From PNKC01 sp039917655 (lineage in GTDB: Bacteria > Chloroflexota > Dehalococcoidia > Tepidiformales > Tepidiformaceae), in contig JBDSJC010000029.1 in the NCBI GenBank assembly GCA_039917655.1, positions 1 through 7,062 of the forward strand: 7,062 bases of DNA, in the 5' to 3' direction. Positions within the stretch are counted from its first letter, which is position 1. Every line of letters starts with the position of its first letter. The notes beneath the pieces were generated by a model. That model was not told the origin of the DNA and did no database searches. It saw only the letters and a list, made by a program, of their open reading frames with translations. Shown here in pieces: positions 4,194 through 7,062 of the stretch. Position numbers and translations under genes: made by a program.

Positions 4194-5747
4194 ATGTCCT
4201 GGCAGGCCGATGTCGATGAGCTTCACCGCCGGACGGCGCTTGCCCGCCAGATGGGCGGCCCGGATTCAGTTGCCTTCCACAAGGGCCGCGGAAAGCTCAC
4301 GGTCCGCGAGCGGCTCGACCTCCTCGCCGACGCCGGAACGTTCCAGGAAACGGGCGTGCTCGCCGGCCGCGCGGCTTACCACGGGGAACATCTCGAGTCC
4401 CTGACTCCCGCCAATTCGGTCACGGGCATCGTCCGAATCGACGGCCGAAAGGTTGTCGTGCACGGAGGGGACTTCACTATTCGCGGGGGCTCCGCCGATG
4501 GTTCGGTCGCGGACAAATCGGCGTGGGCCGTGAAGCAGGCCTACTCGCTGAAGCTGCCGTTCATCCGCCTGCTAGACGCGACGGGCGGAAGCGTGCGCAC
4601 GTTCGAAACAATGGGCCGTACCTACCTGCCCGCGAACGACCGCGTTCTCGATGCCGAGTTGCTCCAGATGGTGCCGTGTGTTTCGGCCGTTATGGGCTCC
4701 GTCGCGGGGCTGCCCGCCGTGCAGGCCGCCATGTGTCACTTCAACGTGATGGTCAAGGGCACCAGCCAGCTCTTCGTCGCCGGACCACCGGTCGTGAAGG
4801 CGGGGCTCGGCATCTCGATAACGAAGGAGGAACTGGGAAATGAAGACGTCCAGGTCCGTACTTCCGGTGTAGTTGCGAACCTCGCCGCCGATGAGGCCGA
4901 CGCTCTCGCGCAGGTTCGCCGTTTTCTCTCCTACCTCCCTTCGAGCGTTTGGGATGCGCCCCCGCGCATCGAGCCGGTCGATGACCCCGAGCGCCGCGAA
5001 GAGGCGTTGCTCTCACTCATTCCCGAGAATCCCAAGCGGGTCTACGACCCGAGAAAGATCCTCGACCTGGTCCTCGACCGGGACTCGTTCTTTGAGATTC
5101 AGCCCGAGTTCGCCCGATCGCGCATCACCGGGCTCGCCCGCGTCGATGGTTACCCGGTCGGGGTGATGATCAACAACCCCCGTTTCCTCGGCGGCTCGAT
5201 GGACAAAGCGGCCGGCGAGAAATCCGCGCGCCTGATGCAACTGTGCGACACCTTCCATCTGCCGCTGATCTACTTCTGCGACGAACCGGGCTTCATGGTT
5301 GGGTTGGCGGAAGAGAAAAAGGGCATCGTCCGTGCCGGTGCGCGGATCGTTTCACTGCTCTCTCTCTCCCGGATGCCCTACATGTGCTTCCTGATCCGCC
5401 AGGCTTATGGCGTCGCGGGTGGGCTGCACTACCGCGGCGGCACGGCGATGTACCGGCGCTTCGCCTGGCCCTCCGGGCATTGGGGTTCGATGCACATCGA
5501 AGGCGGAGTGACCGCCGCCTACCGCCGCGAGATCGATGCCGCGGAGGATCCTGAAGCGAAGCGCGCCGAGATCGAAACTCGTCTCAACGCCCTTCGTTCG
5601 CCGTTCCGCACTGCCCACGCCTTCGCCGTTGAAGACATCATCGACCCGCGAGAGACACGTCCGTTGATGGTCGACTTCGTCCGCGATGCGCAACGCAACA
5701 TCCCGGAGCTGCTCGGTCCGACGAGCCGCATCGCCTACTTGCCGTAG
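4194..5747 (+). CDS. Acyl-CoA carboxylase, carboxyltransferase (beta) subunit
   Basis: This 517-residue protein is the usual length for PccB/AccD-type subunits. It would move CO2 from carboxybiotin to an acyl-CoA (propionyl-, acetyl- or longer), giving a malonyl-CoA-type product, in a complex with a biotin carboxylase/BCCP subunit. Two crotonase-like halves are visible. The N-half has GKLTVRERLDLLAD (33-46), GGDFTIRGGSADG (91-103), DATGGSVR (128-135, first oxyanion glycines 131-132) and KEELGNEDVQVRTSGVVANLAADE (211-234). The C-half has NNPRFLGGSMDKAAGEKSAR (327-346), CDEPGFMVG (362-370), IRQAYGVAGG (401-410) and FAWPSGHWGSMHIEGGV (423-439). Start 4194 fits the family N-terminus (MSWQADVDELHRR) and has GGAG seven bases upstream; ATG 4101 would add 31 non-conserved residues. 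The C-half differs from the classical PccB AYGGAYD motif, marking a divergent subgroup. No biotin carboxylase gene is present, so the partner must lie elsewhere. Confidence 0.93.
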   Translation: MSWQADVDELHRRTALARQMGGPDSVAFHKGRGKLTVRERLDLLADAGTFQETGVLAGRAAYHGEHLESLTPANSVTGIVRIDGRKVVVHGGDFTIRGGSADGSVADKSAWAVKQAYSLKLPFIRLLDATGGSVRTFETMGRTYLPANDRVLDAELLQMVPCVSAVMGSVAGLPAVQAAMCHFNVMVKGTSQLFVAGPPVVKAGLGISITKEELGNEDVQVRTSGVVANLAADEADALAQVRRFLSYLPSSVWDAPPRIEPVDDPERREEALLSLIPENPKRVYDPRKILDLVLDRDSFFEIQPEFARSRITGLARVDGYPVGVMINNPRFLGGSMDKAAGEKSARLMQLCDTFHLPLIYFCDEPGFMVGLAEEKKGIVRAGARIVSLLSLSRMPYMCFLIRQAYGVAGGLHYRGGTAMYRRFAWPSGHWGSMHIEGGVTAAYRREIDAAEDPEAKRAEIETRLNALRSPFRTAHAFAVEDIIDPRETRPLMVDFVRDAQRNIPELLGPTSRIAYLP

Positions 5748-5866
5748 GGCATCGACTACGCGAAGAGAGATAGTCGCGTGGCGTCACCGGCTGTTCCGTG
5801 GGCCTTCAGGCTGTTCGCCGCTGGAGTCAGCCCCGACCGGGGCGAGCCTGGACGCTCCTCCCGCCC
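5748..5866. terminator. Convergent intergenic region with weak hairpins
   Basis: This stretch of 119 bases separates the stops of two convergent genes. It can form CGACTA/TAGTCG (5753-5758 with 5771-5776), GCCCC/GGGGC (5830-5834 with 5839-5843, tetraloop GACC) and, as a mutually exclusive fold, GGGGCG/CGCCCC (5839-5844 with 5862-5867), whose far arm touches the ligase stop codon. None has a T-run, so termination here is inferred from position. An 8-base direct repeat GGCTGTTC lies at 5789 and 5809. Confidence 0.35.
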
Positions 5867-6916
5867 CTACTCCTCGAACACCTTCATCAGCTCATACGGC
5901 ACCGACGCCGTGAACTGGTCGAACGTGCATGATTCCGGCTCCTTGTCCGTGCGCCAGTGGCGAAACGTGGCGGCGTGCCGGAAGCGGTCGCCCTGCAGGT
6001 AGTCAAACGTCACTTCGACCACCAACTCCGGCCGCAGCCGCACCCACGAGGTATCTTTGCCCGTACTCCAGCGGCTGACCCCGCCGGGCGTGCGGCCCTG
6101 GCCGAAGCCCGTGGCCTCATCATCGGTGACGTAGGGTGCCAACGCCGTGACCAGAGCGCGCTTCTCTTCGGCGTTGAAGGCGGACGTGTGCCCAACGTAG
6201 TGGACCACCCCGTCCGAGTCGTACAGCCCGAGCAGCAGCGACCCCACTGAGACGCCCTCTTCGCCCTTGTTCCACCGGTAGCCGCCGACCACGCAATCCA
6301 CGGTGCGCAGATGCTTGATCTTCGCCATCGCGCGCTTCCCTGGAAGGTAGGCGCCATCCAGCCGCTTGGCGATGACGCCATCGAACCCCGCCCCTTCGAA
6401 GCGGTCGAACCAGTCTGCAGCCAGTGGTGAATCCGTTGTGGCGGGAGTCACGTGGAGCGGCGGCCTGGCCTGGCCAAGGACTGTTTCGAGCCGCGCCCGC
6501 CGCTCGGCGAACGGCTGCGAACGCAGGTCATCCTCCCCCTCGGCGAGGATGTCGAAGGCGACGTAGGCTGCGGGCGTCTGCTCAGCGAGCATCTTCACGC
6601 GCGAGGCGGCGGGATGGATGCGCAGCTGTAACGCCCCGAAATCGAGCCCGTTCGCGCCCATGATCACGATTTCGCCGTCGAGAACCACCGGCCCGGGCAG
6701 CAACCGCGGCAGCTTCTCTTCGAGGTCCGGGAAGTAGCGCCCCAGCGGCTTCAGATCGCGCGACTGCAAGTAAAGCTCCGCACCATCGAAGAACAGGATG
6801 CAGCGGAATCCGTCCCACTTCGGCTCGTACAGCCAGCCCTCGCCCTCGGGGATGGCCGCGCTGAGCTTGGCAAGCATGGGGGCGATGGGCGGCTGGAGGG
6901 GGGTGGTTGGGGACAT
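5867..6916 (-). CDS. ligC: ATP-dependent DNA ligase, LigC/LigD ligase-domain type
   Basis: This 349-residue enzyme should seal nicks in duplex DNA with ATP, through a lysyl-AMP intermediate. Motif I is EPKWDGFR (31-38), with Lys33 as the adenylated residue. Motif III is VVLDGEIV (77-84, Glu82) and motif IIIa is AFDIL (120-124). Motif IV is EGAGFDGVIAKR (174-185) and motif V is AKIKH (198-202). The rest (about 204-349) is the OB-fold domain, with GSLLLGLYDSDGVVHYVGHTSAF and the ending FRHAATFRHWRTDKEPESC. Length and layout match mycobacterial LigC and the LigD ligase domain, with no added polymerase or nuclease domain. I chose ATG 6916 (MSPTTPLQPPIAPMLA) because the family begins with a similar QPPIxPMLA; an upstream ATG at 6979 adds 21 unconserved residues. 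There is no Shine-Dalgarno; a -10-like CACAAT lies six bases before the ATG, suggesting a leaderless transcript. No ku or polymerase gene is in the window. The symbol is by similarity. Confidence 0.93.
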   Translation of the reverse strand: MSPTTPLQPPIAPMLAKLSAAIPEGEGWLYEPKWDGFRCILFFDGAELYLQSRDLKPLGRYFPDLEEKLPRLLPGPVVLDGEIVIMGANGLDFGALQLRIHPAASRVKMLAEQTPAAYVAFDILAEGEDDLRSQPFAERRARLETVLGQARPPLHVTPATTDSPLAADWFDRFEGAGFDGVIAKRLDGAYLPGKRAMAKIKHLRTVDCVVGGYRWNKGEEGVSVGSLLLGLYDSDGVVHYVGHTSAFNAEEKRALVTALAPYVTDDEATGFGQGRTPGGVSRWSTGKDTSWVRLRPELVVEVTFDYLQGDRFRHAATFRHWRTDKEPESCTFDQFTASVPYELMKVFEE

Positions 6917-6922
6917 GGGTGG

Positions 6923-6952
6923 ATTGTGCCACAGGCGCGCGGTTAGAGTCGC
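6923..6952 (-). promoter_or_regulatory. Candidate promoter for leaderless ligase mRNA
   Basis: On the minus strand, GCGACT (plus 6947-6952; shares GAC with TTGACA), an 18-base spacer ending TGG (an extended -10 TGn), and CACAAT (plus 6923-6928; four of six bases of TATAAT) precede ATG 6916 by six bases. With the usual 6-7 bases between -10 and transcription start, RNA would begin at or next to the A of ATG. The -35 is weak; the position is what makes it credible. Confidence 0.4.
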
Positions 6953-7062
6953 TCGGCCCCGACCGCCGCACAGCGTCACGGAGGGGAAAGGATGACCCGG
7001 CCAGCCCCCTCAAGCTTAGGTAGCGCACGGTCACAGTAGGACATCCCGGTAATCGCACCGTC
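6953..7062. other. Right-edge sequence upstream of the ligase, no gene seen
   Basis: I see no supportable gene in these last 110 bases. A purine-rich GGAGGGGAAAGG followed by ATG at 6992 opens a 15-codon frame that stops at 7037-7039. It may be chance or the leader of something beyond the window. Confidence 0.4.

Noticed and set aside
5789..5816. 8-base direct repeat GGCTGTTC (two copies, 20 bases apart).
   Set aside because: Only two short copies in a convergent intergenic region with no mobile-element or array context; chance is likely.
6917..6979. 21-residue N-terminal extension of the DNA ligase from ATG 6979.
   Set aside because: The added residues are Arg/Gly-rich and unlike the family, while MSPTTPLQPPIAPMLA matches the LigC-type N-terminus.
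6992..7039. 15-codon frame after a strong GGAGGGG-like sequence.
   Set aside because: It is too short and unsupported; it may be a leader peptide for something outside the window, but nothing in its sequence shows this.

Overview
The window is GC-rich (roughly 60-65 % by eye), densely coded bacterial chromosomal DNA. Two small products, a secreted FYG-type protein at the left edge and a 59-residue HHW...CxxC protein, look to me like families common in Chloroflexota, especially Dehalococcoidia-like metagenomic genomes. The lineage call is recollection plus inference; Actinomycetota is the main alternative. There is no phage, transposon, CRISPR array, rRNA or tRNA. Nothing amounts to a convincing new system, but several small things deserve a second look.

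Layout. (1) 1-345, minus: the N-terminal 115 residues of an exported protein that runs off the left edge. (2) 346-493: a divergent promoter region holding a perfect 10+10 bp inverted repeat. (3) 494-2049, plus: two genes overlapping by 4 bases, a hexapeptide-repeat (left-handed beta-helix) acyltransferase and a GT-B-like glycosyltransferase. They probably make or decorate a surface glycoconjugate. A perfect 12-bp stem hairpin (2055-2086) follows and separates this pair from the convergent small gene. (4) 2091-2270, minus: the 59-aa CxxC protein, with a very good ribosome binding site and a 312-base gene-free stretch upstream. (5) 2583-3194 and 3381-3881, minus: a class I SAM-dependent methyltransferase and, upstream of it, a six-helix membrane protein of unknown function. 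(6) 3882-4193: a divergent intergenic region. (7) 4194-5747, plus: a complete carboxyltransferase subunit of a biotin-dependent acyl-CoA carboxylase, without its biotin carboxylase partner nearby. (8) 5867-6916, minus: a complete ATP-dependent DNA ligase of the LigC/LigD-ligase-domain type, convergent with the carboxyltransferase and separated from it by hairpin-forming sequence. (9) 6917-7062: its upstream region, with no supportable gene.

The genes do not form one pathway: the window reads as several independent one- or two-gene transcription units. Its most informative details are substitutions at the carboxyltransferase positions that set acyl-chain specificity, a shared TGn-[GC]ACAAT element immediately before two genes that lack a Shine-Dalgarno sequence, and the palindrome between the first divergent pair.
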